The notes under the pieces: model-generated
Databases searched by the model: none
The model's input: the letters and a program-made list of their open reading frames with translations, nothing else
Told to the model about the DNA's origin: nothing
Source: Hymenobacter crusticola
Lineage (GTDB): Bacteria; Bacteroidota; Bacteroidia; Cytophagales; Hymenobacteraceae
Length of the DNA: 64,000 bases
Reading direction: 5' to 3'
NCBI RefSeq assembly: GCF_002154225.1
Contig: NZ_MTSE01000017.1
Coordinates: 1-64,000, forward strand
Program-made: the position numbers and the translations under genes
In this document: one piece after another, positions 35,305 to 45,213 of the stretch
How positions within the stretch are numbered: the first letter of the stretch is position 1
How the letters are laid out: each line of letters starts with the position of its first letter

Positions 35305-37647
35305 ATGAATACTAGGGAACTGTTTCCATTAAACTCAGAGCAGGTGGAAGAAAAAGATATAAAGCGAATGGTGGGGCAGTACATACGTTACTGGTACCTA
35401 TTTCTGCTTGGAGGGATGATAGGCTTAGGTATTACCTATTTTTATCTACGATACTACGCCGTTCCTCAGTATCATGTATATAGCACGCTGCTTGTTAAAG
35501 ATGATAAAAGCGGTCAATCCGTCTCTAACGCTGAGGCTTTAAGCGATTTAACGATGCTTAAATCGGCTAGAAATATTGATAATGAAATTGAAGTACTGAG
35601 GTCGGAGAGCTTGATGGAGAAAGTAGTAAGCGAGCTAAATTTGGTCGCTAATTATTATGTTGAAGGAAAATTCGTTAATAGAGAAATATATGGCAGGGAA
35701 TTGCCCGCGAAACTTTTAATAGACAAGCTTGATTCTACTGCCATAGGTAAATCGATAACCTTACACTTGCATCCAGATAATTCGTTTCAGTTAGAAGATT
35801 ATGATGGAACTGTTACTTCTCATAGCTTCGGTCAACAGATAGCCAAGCCTTATGGTCTATTTACAATAATAGCCGCGTCGGGCGGGAACACTGCCGACAG
35901 AAAGGTTATCGTGTCTTTCCAAGATATTCACCAAGTAGCTGACCACTACAACAAGGCCATAGCAGTGCAGCCTGTTGGTAAGAGCGCTAGTGTGTTAAGC
36001 TTGAGTCTGGTAGATCCTATTCCAGAAAAGGCGAAAGATATTCTTGATAAACTGATGGAAGTCTACAACGACGAAGCTGTTGTAGATAAGAACCTAATGG
36101 CTACCAGCACCTTGAAGTTCTTGGATGAACGTTTGAAGTATATAACTGCCGAGCTATCTGGGGTAGAAAAAGGGGTAGAGAAGTACAAAAGTGTGAATGG
36201 CTTAACCGACATAAGTACCCAGGCCTCTGACTATACAGCACAAGCAAGTGATTATAACAAGCAACTATCAGAGTGGGGAATTCAGATAGATGTGTTAGAG
36301 TCTATTGAAAACTATCTGAAACGAACGAATGGTCAGTATTCTATGGTGCCAAGCACCCTAGGTATAAAAGATGAAACGTTGTTGGGCCTTATCGGTAAAT
36401 TCAATGAATTGCAATTAGAAAGAGAGAGGACCTTACGTACTACCCAACCTTCAAGTTTACTCGTTCAAAATTTAAACGAACAACTTGCTAATCTCAGAAT
36501 TAATATTCTTGAAAACCTGCGCAACATAAAAAAAGGTCTTCAGATTACTAGTAATAACTTAAGGAGTACTTCTGGCCAATTTCAATCTAAAATTAAAAGA
36601 GTTCCTGAGATGGAACGGCAATTGTTAGAGATAAATCGTCAGCAATCGATAAAACAGAATATTTACGTGTATTTGTTGCAGAAGCGTGAAGAAACTGCTC
36701 TGACGTTAGCAGCTACTGCTTCTGCTGCTAGGGTAATTGATCATGCTAGAGGAGGGGGATTTCCAATAAGTCCTAACAAACAGACGCTTTATTTAATGGC
36801 GTTGCTGCTAGGGTTAGGTATTCCATTTGCTGGGGTATATATCAGCACTCTTCTGAATAACAAAGTTCAAACTCAATATGATATAACTAAGGTAGTAAAT
36901 GCTCAAATTATTGGTGAAATTGCCCATAATAAGAAGGGTGAAACACTAGTAGTTACAAAGAGTAATCGTACTCCAATTGCAGAAATGTTTAAGCTCGTTC
37001 GAGCGAACTTACATTTTGCTGCGCTTGGTAAGAAAAATATAGTCATGATGGTTACTTCCAGTATGAGCGGAGAAGGAAAAACCTTCTTTAGTATTAACCT
37101 GGGAGCTAGCTTGGCACTAACAGGCAAGCGCGTTGTGCTTCTAGATCTGGACTTACGAGACCCTAAAGTTGCAACGGAGCTAAACTTACCGGAAAGCCTA
37201 GGTATTACTGATTATTTGGTTTCTAGTGATGTCTCGATTCATGACATAGTTAAACCTTCGGAAGCAGTTTCTGATTTATTCATTGTTAATTCTGGACCGA
37301 TACCACCCAATCCTATTGAATTAATAATGAGTTCTAAGTTCAGTCACCTGATACAAGAGCTCAAAGAGAATTTTGATTATATCATCATCGATACTCCCCC
37401 GGTAGGGCAAGTTGCTGATGCTTTTGCTCTGCGGTCTTTTATCGATTTCACAATCTATTTAGTGCGCTATAATTATACCTACAAAGCGCAATTGAATATA
37501 ATTAAAAACATCTGCAAGGAGAATACTTTGAGTAAACCTATGATTGTGATAAATGACGCAAAAGAAGCAAATGGTAATAACTACGGTTATGGTTACGGCT
37601 ATGGCTACGGTAAAAAATACGTCAAGAAGAAAAAAGCACTACTCTAA
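35305..37647 (+). CDS. Polysaccharide co-polymerase / tyrosine autokinase (Wzc type)
   Basis: A 780-residue inner-membrane protein that controls chain length and export through its tyrosine kinase cycle. It has a Wzz domain with a first membrane helix (about 30-50), a long periplasmic coiled-coil region (about 250-470) and a second helix (about 490-515). The cytoplasmic BY-kinase domain has Walker A SSMSGEGKT (585-593, Lys592), Walker A' LLDLDLRDP (612-620) and Walker B IIIDTPP. The C terminus has the autophosphorylated tyrosine cluster NYGYGYGYGYGKKY and a lysine-rich end. Both kinase and Wzz parts are on one chain, as in proteobacterial Wzc. AT-rich like the preceding gene. Confidence 0.93.
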   Translation: MNTRELFPLNSEQVEEKDIKRMVGQYIRYWYLFLLGGMIGLGITYFYLRYYAVPQYHVYSTLLVKDDKSGQSVSNAEALSDLTMLKSARNIDNEIEVLRSESLMEKVVSELNLVANYYVEGKFVNREIYGRELPAKLLIDKLDSTAIGKSITLHLHPDNSFQLEDYDGTVTSHSFGQQIAKPYGLFTIIAASGGNTADRKVIVSFQDIHQVADHYNKAIAVQPVGKSASVLSLSLVDPIPEKAKDILDKLMEVYNDEAVVDKNLMATSTLKFLDERLKYITAELSGVEKGVEKYKSVNGLTDISTQASDYTAQASDYNKQLSEWGIQIDVLESIENYLKRTNGQYSMVPSTLGIKDETLLGLIGKFNELQLERERTLRTTQPSSLLVQNLNEQLANLRINILENLRNIKKGLQITSNNLRSTSGQFQSKIKRVPEMERQLLEINRQQSIKQNIYVYLLQKREETALTLAATASAARVIDHARGGGFPISPNKQTLYLMALLLGLGIPFAGVYISTLLNNKVQTQYDITKVVNAQIIGEIAHNKKGETLVVTKSNRTPIAEMFKLVRANLHFAALGKKNIVMMVTSSMSGEGKTFFSINLGASLALTGKRVVLLDLDLRDPKVATELNLPESLGITDYLVSSDVSIHDIVKPSEAVSDLFIVNSGPIPPNPIELIMSSKFSHLIQELKENFDYIIIDTPPVGQVADAFALRSFIDFTIYLVRYNYTYKAQLNIIKNICKENTLSKPMIVINDAKEANGNNYGYGYGYGYGKKYVKKKKALL

Positions 37648-37741
37648 AGCATAAGTGGAACACCTAGGTTCTTTTGCTCAGCTGAAAGCATAAGGAACTA
37701 CTAATAGCTTGAGCCTCGTGCTTTTTCAGATACAGTTCACT

Positions 37742-39046
37742 ATGAAGGTGCTTGTACAACGTTTGTCTACCAGTCCACAGTACGCGAGGGTATTGGAGTG
37801 GGGGAAGCTGGTTACCATCACGGGAGGGGCCCAGGCGTTTGTGCAAGCTCTTGGTCTAATTGGTGGCATTTTAGTTATTCGGCTGCTACCGACCCGCGAG
37901 TACGCCCTTTATACCCTCGCAAACACGATGCTGGGTGCCATGATTATTTTGGCGGACGGAGGCATCTCGGCAGGCGTGTTGGCACAAGGTGGCAAGGTTT
38001 GGAATGACAAACAGAAGCTAGGCGTAGTACTTGTGACTGGCTTAGATTTAAGGAGAAAGTTTGCAATTGGTAGCTTGCTGCTTGCTGCTCCTGTCTTGCT
38101 ATATCTGCTCCGTAGTCATGGAGCTAGCTGGCTAACGGCTGGGCTTATCATTGTTTGCCTCGTGCCTGCATTTATTACGGCTCTTTCGGGAACGCTGCTG
38201 GAAGTAGCACCTAAACTGAGGCAGGATATAGCACCATTACAGAAAATCCAGGTTGGGGCTAACCTAGGCCGGCTATCTATGCTGGCTTTGACGCTTTTCA
38301 CCTTCCCATTGGCATTTGTGGCCGTTCTAGCTAGTGGGCTCTCCCAGATATGGGCGAACCGCGAATTGCGTAAAATCTCGGTTAGTTACGCCGATTGGAA
38401 TCAAAAGACAGATCCGGCAGTCCGACGCGAAATCCTCGCTTTCGTTAAGCGCATTCTACCAGGTTCCATTTACTACTGCCTCTCTGGGCAGATTACCACG
38501 TGGCTAATTTCCTTTTTCGGCACTACCACTGCTGTGGCGCAAGTTGGGGCGCTAGGTCGTTTGGCAATGATGCTAAGCCTCTTTAGTGTGTTATTTAATA
38601 CGTTGGTTCTGCCTCGTTTCGCCCGTTTGCCCGATAAAATAAACCTGCTACTCAGCCGCTATCTGCAAATACAAGCCTTGTTAATCATAATAAGTGTTTC
38701 AATTATAGGCATAGTTTGGTTGTTTCCTTCTGAAATACTTTGGGTTTTAGGGAAAGATTATGCTAATCTGGAAAGTGCGGTTGTATTAAATATTATCAAT
38801 AGTTGTCTGGGATTAATTGCTGGAGCGTCCTTTTCTATCTGTACTAGCAGAGGCTGGGCTATCCATCCTTTGATTTCTATACCTGTCACTATTGTAGCTA
38901 TCATTTGCGGAGTTTTTCTGTTTAATATTAGCTCATTGTTAGGTATTTTAACACTAAATATATTTGTGAGTAGTATAGAAGTTATTATGTATGTAGTGTA
39001 CAGTCTGTTAAATATTACAAAGATCAGATTGCAAAATTCTTATTAG
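37742..39046 (+). CDS. Lipid-linked oligosaccharide flippase (Wzx-like)
   Basis: A 434-residue membrane protein of the MOP/polysaccharide transporter type with about 12 predicted helices. It begins MKVLVQRLSTSPQYARVLEWGKLVTI, an arrangement often found in Wzx proteins, followed by GGILVIRLLPTREYALYTLA. It should flip the lipid-linked repeat unit across the inner membrane. A longer frame starts at TTG 37709, but ATG 37742 is preferred. It is the third gene of the polysaccharide operon. Substrate specificity is unknown. Confidence 0.82.
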   Translation: MKVLVQRLSTSPQYARVLEWGKLVTITGGAQAFVQALGLIGGILVIRLLPTREYALYTLANTMLGAMIILADGGISAGVLAQGGKVWNDKQKLGVVLVTGLDLRRKFAIGSLLLAAPVLLYLLRSHGASWLTAGLIIVCLVPAFITALSGTLLEVAPKLRQDIAPLQKIQVGANLGRLSMLALTLFTFPLAFVAVLASGLSQIWANRELRKISVSYADWNQKTDPAVRREILAFVKRILPGSIYYCLSGQITTWLISFFGTTTAVAQVGALGRLAMMLSLFSVLFNTLVLPRFARLPDKINLLLSRYLQIQALLIIISVSIIGIVWLFPSEILWVLGKDYANLESAVVLNIINSCLGLIAGASFSICTSRGWAIHPLISIPVTIVAIICGVFLFNISSLLGILTLNIFVSSIEVIMYVVYSLLNITKIRLQNSY

Positions 39047-39111
39047 CAAAATCAGCGGAGTAGTTAGCATAAATCCTCTTCAAGATTTAGTTGAATGTAC
39101 CTTTGTTTGTC

Positions 39112-40059
39112 ATGAATTCAGTTGTTTGCACACTTTTCGAGGGGCATTATCACTACGGGCTGGCGGCGCTAACCAATTCACTTTACCAGCAAGGGTATCG
39201 TGGAGTAATTTACGCTGGTTATAGAGGTGCGCTACCAGAATGGGCTGCTGCCGCAACAGAAAATCTTAGTCCGTGCTGGCCTGGTAGCCAGACATTCGAA
39301 GTAGCGGAGGGATTACAGATTCACTTTTTGCCAGTCGAGGTCAATTATCATTTAACAAACTACAAACCCGACTTCATGCTCCGCTTGTGGAGTGGTCCCG
39401 CAAAGGACACTCAGGGCATGGTTTATTTCGATCCTGATATTGTTGTGAAATGCAAATGGAAGTTTTATGATAAATGGATTACGCGGGGAGTAGCATTGGT
39501 GCATGAAGTTATTGCGAATGATATGCCCTCGTCTCATCCATTACGGCTTGAGTGGCAGGAGGTAATTGCCAGAATAGGTAAAAAGAATAATCGAGAGCTA
39601 CGTTCTTATATCAATGCTGGGTTTTGTGGGTTGACAAGCAACCACAAGGAGTTTCTTAAGCTGTGGTCTACTATCATAAGCACAGCAGTAGAGCATTATG
39701 GCCTGGATTCAAAAACCTTTATTCCCTTTGATCGGACGCATATATTTCATGGTGCTGACCAAGATGCGCTCAATATCGCTGCTATGTGCTGCGAATGTCC
39801 AATTAGTGAAATAGGTCCGGACGGAATGGACTTTATTAATGGGGGGTGGACAATGTCTCACGCGGTAGGTTCTCCTAAACCTTGGAAGAAAAAATTCTTA
39901 CTGTCAGCATTAAAAGGCAACCCTCCTTCATTAGCAGAACGTGCCTTTTGGTTGAATGTAGCAGGGCCCATTATTTGTCATGGTAAACAAGAAGTCAGAG
40001 TTAAGCGGGCTAGTATTTTAGTTTCGGCATTTATCGGCAGATTTTATCGGCGTTATTGA
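39112..40059 (+). CDS. Glycosyltransferase (GT-A fold, DxD motif)
   Basis: A 315-residue protein without membrane segments. A nucleotide-sugar-type core with the segment YFDPDIVVK carries the metal-binding DPD (107-109). A later FHGADQDALNIA segment (about 220-230) resembles acceptor or catalytic positions in GT8/GT32-like transferases. It probably transfers one sugar in repeat-unit assembly; donor and acceptor are unknown. A TTG start seven codons upstream is ignored in favour of ATG 39112. The stop abuts the next gene (1-base gap), so they are translationally linked. Confidence 0.75.
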   Translation: MNSVVCTLFEGHYHYGLAALTNSLYQQGYRGVIYAGYRGALPEWAAAATENLSPCWPGSQTFEVAEGLQIHFLPVEVNYHLTNYKPDFMLRLWSGPAKDTQGMVYFDPDIVVKCKWKFYDKWITRGVALVHEVIANDMPSSHPLRLEWQEVIARIGKKNNRELRSYINAGFCGLTSNHKEFLKLWSTIISTAVEHYGLDSKTFIPFDRTHIFHGADQDALNIAAMCCECPISEIGPDGMDFINGGWTMSHAVGSPKPWKKKFLLSALKGNPPSLAERAFWLNVAGPIICHGKQEVRVKRASILVSAFIGRFYRRY

Positions 40060-40060
40060 T

Positions 40061-40597
40061 ATGATTAGGAAAATTATTTCCGAATTGCGCTTATATCTGT
40101 GCAACGAATGGGTAGCAACAATTCCAAGTCATAGACTTAGAAGGTCGTTCTATCGGGGTGTTATGAAATTTACTATCGGCGATCGGAGCAGTGTGTTCAT
40201 GCATTGTAATTTTGATTGCACCAAAGGGTTGGTAATTGGAAGTGATTCCGTTATTAATGCAAAGTGTCGGCTTGATACCAGAGGAGGGATAATTATTGGA
40301 GATAAAGTTTCAATCTCACAAGAGGTAGTAATTTTGACTGCTGACCACGATGCAAATGCTTCTGACTTCGCTGGTCGCGATAGGATGGTTACTATTAAAG
40401 ACTACGTCTGGATTGGTACAAGAGCAATGATTCTACCAGGGGTGACCATAGGAAGAGGCGCCGTAATAGCCGCTGGCGCGGTAGTTACGAAAGATGTTGC
40501 TCCCTTTTCGATTGTTGCAGGTGTACCGGCTAGACTTACTAAAATGAGAGCTAATCAATTGGAGTATTCGCCTAATTATGAGCGCTTATTTCAATAA
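40061..40597 (+). CDS. Hexapeptide-repeat O-acetyltransferase
   Basis: A 178-residue left-handed beta-helix acyltransferase, expected to be a trimer in the cytoplasm. It has repeated hexapeptide-like units (IGSDSVINAKCRLDTRGGIIIGDKVSI), the catalytic-type His segment ILTADHDAN, the loop RMVTIKDYVWIGTRAMILPGV and the ending VAGVPARLTKMR. It likely O- or N-acetylates a sugar of the polysaccharide repeat from acetyl-CoA. It starts 1 base after the preceding glycosyltransferase. Confidence 0.88.
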   Translation: MIRKIISELRLYLCNEWVATIPSHRLRRSFYRGVMKFTIGDRSSVFMHCNFDCTKGLVIGSDSVINAKCRLDTRGGIIIGDKVSISQEVVILTADHDANASDFAGRDRMVTIKDYVWIGTRAMILPGVTIGRGAVIAAGAVVTKDVAPFSIVAGVPARLTKMRANQLEYSPNYERLFQ

Positions 40598-40784
40598 ATA
40601 GCATCTTGTTTAATTTGATTCGATTAATGAGTAAAAATTGCTTGTATGTTTTTAAAAAAATACATACGTAAAATCTGATATTTCTGTGAATTGCTTATTT
40701 TTTGATAGATAGCATTCGTAGTTAAATTTTTCGAGATAAATAATAAATATACCCAGCCCACATAATTACTACACCTACTGTCTC

Positions 40785-41915
40785 ATGAAACTTGTCTTCC
40801 TCTGCGGTTCCCTTGAGCCTGGCCGCGACGGCGTAGGGGATTACACACGCCGGTTAGCTGGGGAACTCATGTGTCAAGGTCATCAAACAGCCATAGTGGC
40901 GGTCAACGACGCGCATCTTAGCGAGGAACTGGATGGGTCGCAGCCATGTGGGGCAGTGCAAATACCGGTACTTAGGCTACCCGCTGGCTGGTCAGAACGA
41001 CAGCGGTTTAGCAGGGCAGAAAGCTGGGTTAACCAATTCGACCCGGCTTGGATTAGCCTGCAATTTGTGCCTTATGCTTTTCACTCGAAGGGGCTGCCTT
41101 TGTTCCTAGGTAAGCATTTACAAAACTTGATCAAAGGCCGACGTGTGCACCTGATGTTTCACGAAAGCTGGCTGGGAGCAGGGGTAGGAGCTAGTGTTAA
41201 ACGTCGGCTGATTTCGGCGCTTCAGAAGACAGTAGTGGGTAACATTCTCGTCTCATTACAACCCACCGTGCTGCACACCCATTTACCAACTTATCGAACG
41301 CAGATAGAGGCCCTAGGTTGGCAGACACGAAACTTGCTTCTGTTTTCGAATATTCCTCTGACGGAGGCTGCAGTGAGCGAAGCGGATACAGGGATTTTCC
41401 GGGTAGGCATTTTTAGCCAGGCAGATAGCAGCGTGCCGCTCGTCGAGTTTCTGGCCCAGCTAGCTGAGCAGATAGTCCGGCAAGGAAGGCAGTTCCAGGT
41501 GATGCTGATTGGGGGAGACGCGGCTAAGATGCGGCAGCTAGGAGCGACATTAGAAGAGGTACCTAGCCTGCAAAATCGGATTTGCTACACGGGCTTCCTG
41601 GAGTCTCATCAGCTGTCTGAAGTCTTACGCACGTGTAGCCTGGGCTTAACGCCAGTGCCACGGCATGCTCTGGGCAAAAGCGGAAGCGTGGCGGCTTTTC
41701 TAGAACATGGTATTCCAGTGGCTGCCCCCAACGTTCATCCGGAATATGAAGCAGCAGACATTGGCTTTTTTACCCCTAACCTGCGCGCCGCTATCTTGCT
41801 CGATCCTGATATCCAGCGCTTTAAAACAGCGCAAGCGTCAGCTCGACTTGCGCAAGGTGCCATTCACATCTCATCTGTTGCCCAAACCTTTGTAGAAGAT
41901 CTAACATGCCAGTAA
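40785..41915 (+). CDS. Glycosyltransferase, GT-B fold (family 4-like)
   Basis: A 376-residue cytoplasmic protein starting MKLVFLCGSLEPGRDGVGDYTRRLA, a typical GT-B N terminus with its acceptor-binding loop. The C-terminal half has a Rossmann-like segment (RVGIFSQADSS, VMLIGGD) and a donor-site region near 290-320 (LGLTPVPRHALGKSGSVAAFLEHG), although the usual glutamate signature is weakly conserved. A sugar-transfer role is inferred from fold and neighbours. It overlaps no gene and is followed 1 base later by a GT2 gene. Confidence 0.8.
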   Translation: MKLVFLCGSLEPGRDGVGDYTRRLAGELMCQGHQTAIVAVNDAHLSEELDGSQPCGAVQIPVLRLPAGWSERQRFSRAESWVNQFDPAWISLQFVPYAFHSKGLPLFLGKHLQNLIKGRRVHLMFHESWLGAGVGASVKRRLISALQKTVVGNILVSLQPTVLHTHLPTYRTQIEALGWQTRNLLLFSNIPLTEAAVSEADTGIFRVGIFSQADSSVPLVEFLAQLAEQIVRQGRQFQVMLIGGDAAKMRQLGATLEEVPSLQNRICYTGFLESHQLSEVLRTCSLGLTPVPRHALGKSGSVAAFLEHGIPVAAPNVHPEYEAADIGFFTPNLRAAILLDPDIQRFKTAQASARLAQGAIHISSVAQTFVEDLTCQ

Positions 41916-41916
41916 T

Positions 41917-42891
41917 ATGGATAAGGTAGACATTGCAATCATTATCAATTCTTTCAATCGGCGCACGCTCTTGCAACCGTGCCTGGAGGTACTGAACGCG
42001 TGGATTCCCGAATCGATCTTCGCTGGTCGGTGCGCGGCGGTGGTGTATGAGGCGGGTTCCACCGATGGCAGCATCGAATGGTTGCAAGGCGAAGCGCAAG
42101 AGCTCGGTTTCCCTGTGGAAGTATTGGTGGCTAAGCCGGGCGACGATACCTCGTTTGCGGCCGGGCTGAATGCGGGGGTGGCATATGCCGAAGCTAAATT
42201 TCCCCAACTCAAGTACCTGCTCTTTTACGAAACCGATAATCAGATCCTGGAGCCGGCCCCGCTTGCGCAAGCCTTGGAGCAGCTAGCTCAGCGGGAGCAA
42301 GTCGGGGCTTGTGGCTTCACGGTGCGGCGCCACGACGGCAGTCCGGCCGGAGTAGGGCAGCCCTTCCCGACGCTGATGAATTTTGCTCTAGGGAAGAACC
42401 TAGTACATCGCTTACAGCTCGAGAAAATACCCTACCACTGGCACAAGGACGCTGAAGGAGTGGAATTTAGCGAGGTGGATGTGGTGTACACTAGCCCATT
42501 GCTTGTTCGGGTAAACGCCTGGCAAGCGTCGGGTGGGCTCGACACAGAGCGCTTCCCCTTTTCCGATTGCGACGTGGATTGGGCCCGGCGCCTGCGCGAC
42601 CTAGGTTGGCGCATGGGCGTAATCCGCTCCGACGCAGTCATCCATGATAACCGGGAGGCGCTTTCAGCTTGGTCAAAATCGCGCGCTATGCAGAACAACC
42701 GAGGGCGCTTGCGATACTTTCAGCGGCATAGTCCCCTGGGCGTATTTGCCGTTTGGCCAGGCATGTTGCTGCTGCGTCATTTCGTGGAGCTAGTAGGAAC
42801 CAACCTGCTAGTGAAAGACGCGACACGCCGAGCGCAATTATCGAGGCAGTTTATGGACTTACTGAAATCTTGTCCCAGACAATATGAGTGA
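41917..42891 (+). CDS. Glycosyltransferase family 2
   Basis: A 324-residue GT-A enzyme beginning with IAIIINSFNRRTLL, a typical GT2 start. The usual DxD is replaced by an atypical FYETDNQ segment (about 107-113), and the catalytic-type region FSDCDVDWARRLRDLGW is near 213-228. It probably adds a deoxy or other sugar, rhamnosyltransferase-like by pattern. It overlaps the next gene by 8 bases, showing tight translational coupling. Confidence 0.85.
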   Translation: MDKVDIAIIINSFNRRTLLQPCLEVLNAWIPESIFAGRCAAVVYEAGSTDGSIEWLQGEAQELGFPVEVLVAKPGDDTSFAAGLNAGVAYAEAKFPQLKYLLFYETDNQILEPAPLAQALEQLAQREQVGACGFTVRRHDGSPAGVGQPFPTLMNFALGKNLVHRLQLEKIPYHWHKDAEGVEFSEVDVVYTSPLLVRVNAWQASGGLDTERFPFSDCDVDWARRLRDLGWRMGVIRSDAVIHDNREALSAWSKSRAMQNNRGRLRYFQRHSPLGVFAVWPGMLLLRHFVELVGTNLLVKDATRRAQLSRQFMDLLKSCPRQYE

Positions 42892-44014
42892 TTCTACGCC
42901 TCGTGTACTTTCTGGAGCAGCTAGCATCTTGCTGGATAGCCTACGCCTGGGCGCGGCCTTGATCGTCTTCTACAGGCACGCACTAGTCATGTGGTATCCT
43001 GCCATGGCGCATCCGATTGGCCAGCCAGGCGACATCGCTCACGCTGCTGTTGTCGTCTTCTTTGTTTTGTCGGGCTATGTTATTGCGCACACCACGGCCG
43101 GCAATAACCGGGGGCCGCTACAATATGCTCAGGCGCGCCTGAGCCGTTTGTGCTCGGTGGTGCTGCCCGCCTTAGTGTTCACGGCTGTGATTCAAGTGCT
43201 ATTACTGTGGCTTAGCCCCGCCCTGGTGGCTGAATACAGCCGGGGGCTAGCCTGGCCACGTTATCTGTTAACGGCTGGTTTTCTAAACGAAGTTTGGTTC
43301 CTGTCCGCTGCTCCGCCCCTCAACGAGGCGCTCTGGTCGCTTAGCTTTGAGTTCTGGTACTACGTCATATTTGGCTTGTGGTTTTACCGGCGTGCCGGTT
43401 TTCGGGGCTTGCTTTTGCCTGCCTGCGCTTGCCTGATCGCTGGTCCTAAGATTCTGGTAATGATGCCAGTATGGCTGGTCGGTGTGGTAGCCTACCGCTT
43501 ACCTAGGCCGCAACTACCGGCCCTGACCGCCTGGCTGCTCGTGGCCGGTAGCCTCTGCGCTGCCGGCGCTATGGTAGTCTATCTATTGCCTTTGCCCTAC
43601 GGGCTGGGACGTGTTCCTTGGTTTTTCGCGAGCCAGTTTCTGACGGATTGGGTGGTTGGCCTGTGCATGGCAGTGGCCCTTTGGATGTTACCGTCGCCTA
43701 GGTCTTCGAAGGCAGCACCAAAATGGATAGGCCAGTTTCGCCAGGTGGCGGATCTAACATTTCCGATTTATGTGCTGCACTTTCCCTTGCTAGTCTTGTG
43801 GCGGGCGCTTTTCGCGCAACATCTGTATGATGCCACGCAGTTAGCACAAGCCCTGGGCACGGTGCTGATCCTGGCTGCCATCATCGGTGTGCTGCTGGAA
43901 AAGCAACGAACCGTTTGGGTCCGGTTCTTCCAAGGCTTGTTGCAACACCAGCAGCGCAAAATCTACCTGAAGCGGTTAGCTCTCCAGCTAGAACTATCAC
44001 CTAAGATTCAATGA
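42884..44014 (+). CDS. Membrane acyltransferase (acyltransferase family 3, OafA-like)
   Basis: A 376-residue integral membrane protein with about ten predicted helices. The N-terminal helix region has SLRLGAALIVFYRHALVMW with the catalytic-type Arg and His. WSLSFEFWYYVIFGLWFYRR lies near 145-165. It probably acetylates a sugar on the lipid-linked or polymerised glycan. It overlaps the previous gene by 8 bases and the next by 4. Alternatives among the acyltransferase-3 family, such as succinyl transfer, cannot be excluded. Confidence 0.88.
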   Translation: MSDSTPRVLSGAASILLDSLRLGAALIVFYRHALVMWYPAMAHPIGQPGDIAHAAVVVFFVLSGYVIAHTTAGNNRGPLQYAQARLSRLCSVVLPALVFTAVIQVLLLWLSPALVAEYSRGLAWPRYLLTAGFLNEVWFLSAAPPLNEALWSLSFEFWYYVIFGLWFYRRAGFRGLLLPACACLIAGPKILVMMPVWLVGVVAYRLPRPQLPALTAWLLVAGSLCAAGAMVVYLLPLPYGLGRVPWFFASQFLTDWVVGLCMAVALWMLPSPRSSKAAPKWIGQFRQVADLTFPIYVLHFPLLVLWRALFAQHLYDATQLAQALGTVLILAAIIGVLLEKQRTVWVRFFQGLLQHQQRKIYLKRLALQLELSPKIQ

Positions 44015-45138
44015 GCCAACCTGTTTCTATCGTCGTATTTGCCACGCAGTACATGCCAACGGGAGGTATCGAAAGCCACCTGCGCGAGTTTTGCTTTCAC
44101 CTAGCCGAGTCTGGCGTTGCCATTGACCTGGTTATTGCCAACTCGGTTATGCCCCCCGAGGCCGAAGCGTTCTTTCGGCGCATCTGTCGGCGAGTATACT
44201 TAGGCGGAAACGGCCGCTCCAATCGCCGCATCTATTGGCTGGCCTGGATAGCGGCAAAGCTAGGTGTCAGAAGCTACGACGCCCTGTACACGAACGGGCA
44301 GGGTAATAGCATCGGGTTCTTCGCCAAACTCTTGCCCCGGCGCGGGCGCTGGGTGCATCACCATCATACCGCAGGCGACGCAGATGATCGTGCAACCTGG
44401 AGCAACGGGTACCAGCAGGCACTACGCGCGACGGACACCGTCATTGCCTGTTCGCGCCGCAATGCTGTTGATATTCAGGCCGCTTTGGGCCGCCCTGTGC
44501 AGAGCATCCCGTGTTTTTCTCGGCAGCTGCTGGCAAGCGCGCCAAAGCGCGGGGAGAAGCTACGCTTTGGTTACTACGGCCGCCTGATTCCAGAGAAAGG
44601 CATCGATGTGCTATGCCGGTTAAGCCAGGATCAGGCGCTACAACACATTGAGTTTCACATTTGGGGAGATGGGGAGGTATATCCTCCTAGCTTTTTTGAG
44701 CACTACCCGCGATTATGCTATCATGGTGCCTTTGCGGGGCGTAGCGAGCTACAGAAGGTGCTGACGAACCTAGATGCCTACCTGCTGCTTTCCACTAACC
44801 CTGAAGGGCTGCCTATTGCTTTGCTGGAAGTAATGAGCGCTGGCTTGCCTTGGCTGGCGACCGATCGGGGAGGAGTACCCGATATTGCTTGTGATCCACT
44901 GGCCACGCGAGTTATTCCAACGGCTTCGTCCTACGAGGAAATGAAAGCGGCTATTGCAGGGCTGGCGGAAGATATTCAGCAGGGCAAAGTATCCTCCGAT
45001 ACCCAGAAAGCCCTGTACGCTGAAATGTTCTCGTCGCCCGTACTCGTGACGCGTTGGCGAGCAACCCTAGGTCTTGATCCGGCAACTGACCCAACGGCCG
45101 CAAACGCAGCTCCCGCAAATGCAGAGTTGGTGCATTAA
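44011..45138 (+). CDS. Glycosyltransferase family 4
   Basis: A 375-residue GT-B enzyme. The N-terminal part has FATQYMPTGGIESHLREFCFHLA, a typical acceptor-side motif. The donor domain has KLRFGYYGRLIPEKGIDVLC and the signature NPEGLPIALLEVMSAGLP with the EX7E-type glutamates, then WLATDRGGVPDI. It should transfer one sugar from a nucleotide donor. It overlaps the acyltransferase by 4 bases. Confidence 0.92.
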   Translation: MSQPVSIVVFATQYMPTGGIESHLREFCFHLAESGVAIDLVIANSVMPPEAEAFFRRICRRVYLGGNGRSNRRIYWLAWIAAKLGVRSYDALYTNGQGNSIGFFAKLLPRRGRWVHHHHTAGDADDRATWSNGYQQALRATDTVIACSRRNAVDIQAALGRPVQSIPCFSRQLLASAPKRGEKLRFGYYGRLIPEKGIDVLCRLSQDQALQHIEFHIWGDGEVYPPSFFEHYPRLCYHGAFAGRSELQKVLTNLDAYLLLSTNPEGLPIALLEVMSAGLPWLATDRGGVPDIACDPLATRVIPTASSYEEMKAAIAGLAEDIQQGKVSSDTQKALYAEMFSSPVLVTRWRATLGLDPATDPTAANAAPANAELVH

Positions 45139-45213
45139 CCTTTAGAGCCGCAGAGGAAAATTACAGCTTCCAAACCCACACTTCTATTTCGCGATAGTAA
45201 AAAACTACTAGCT

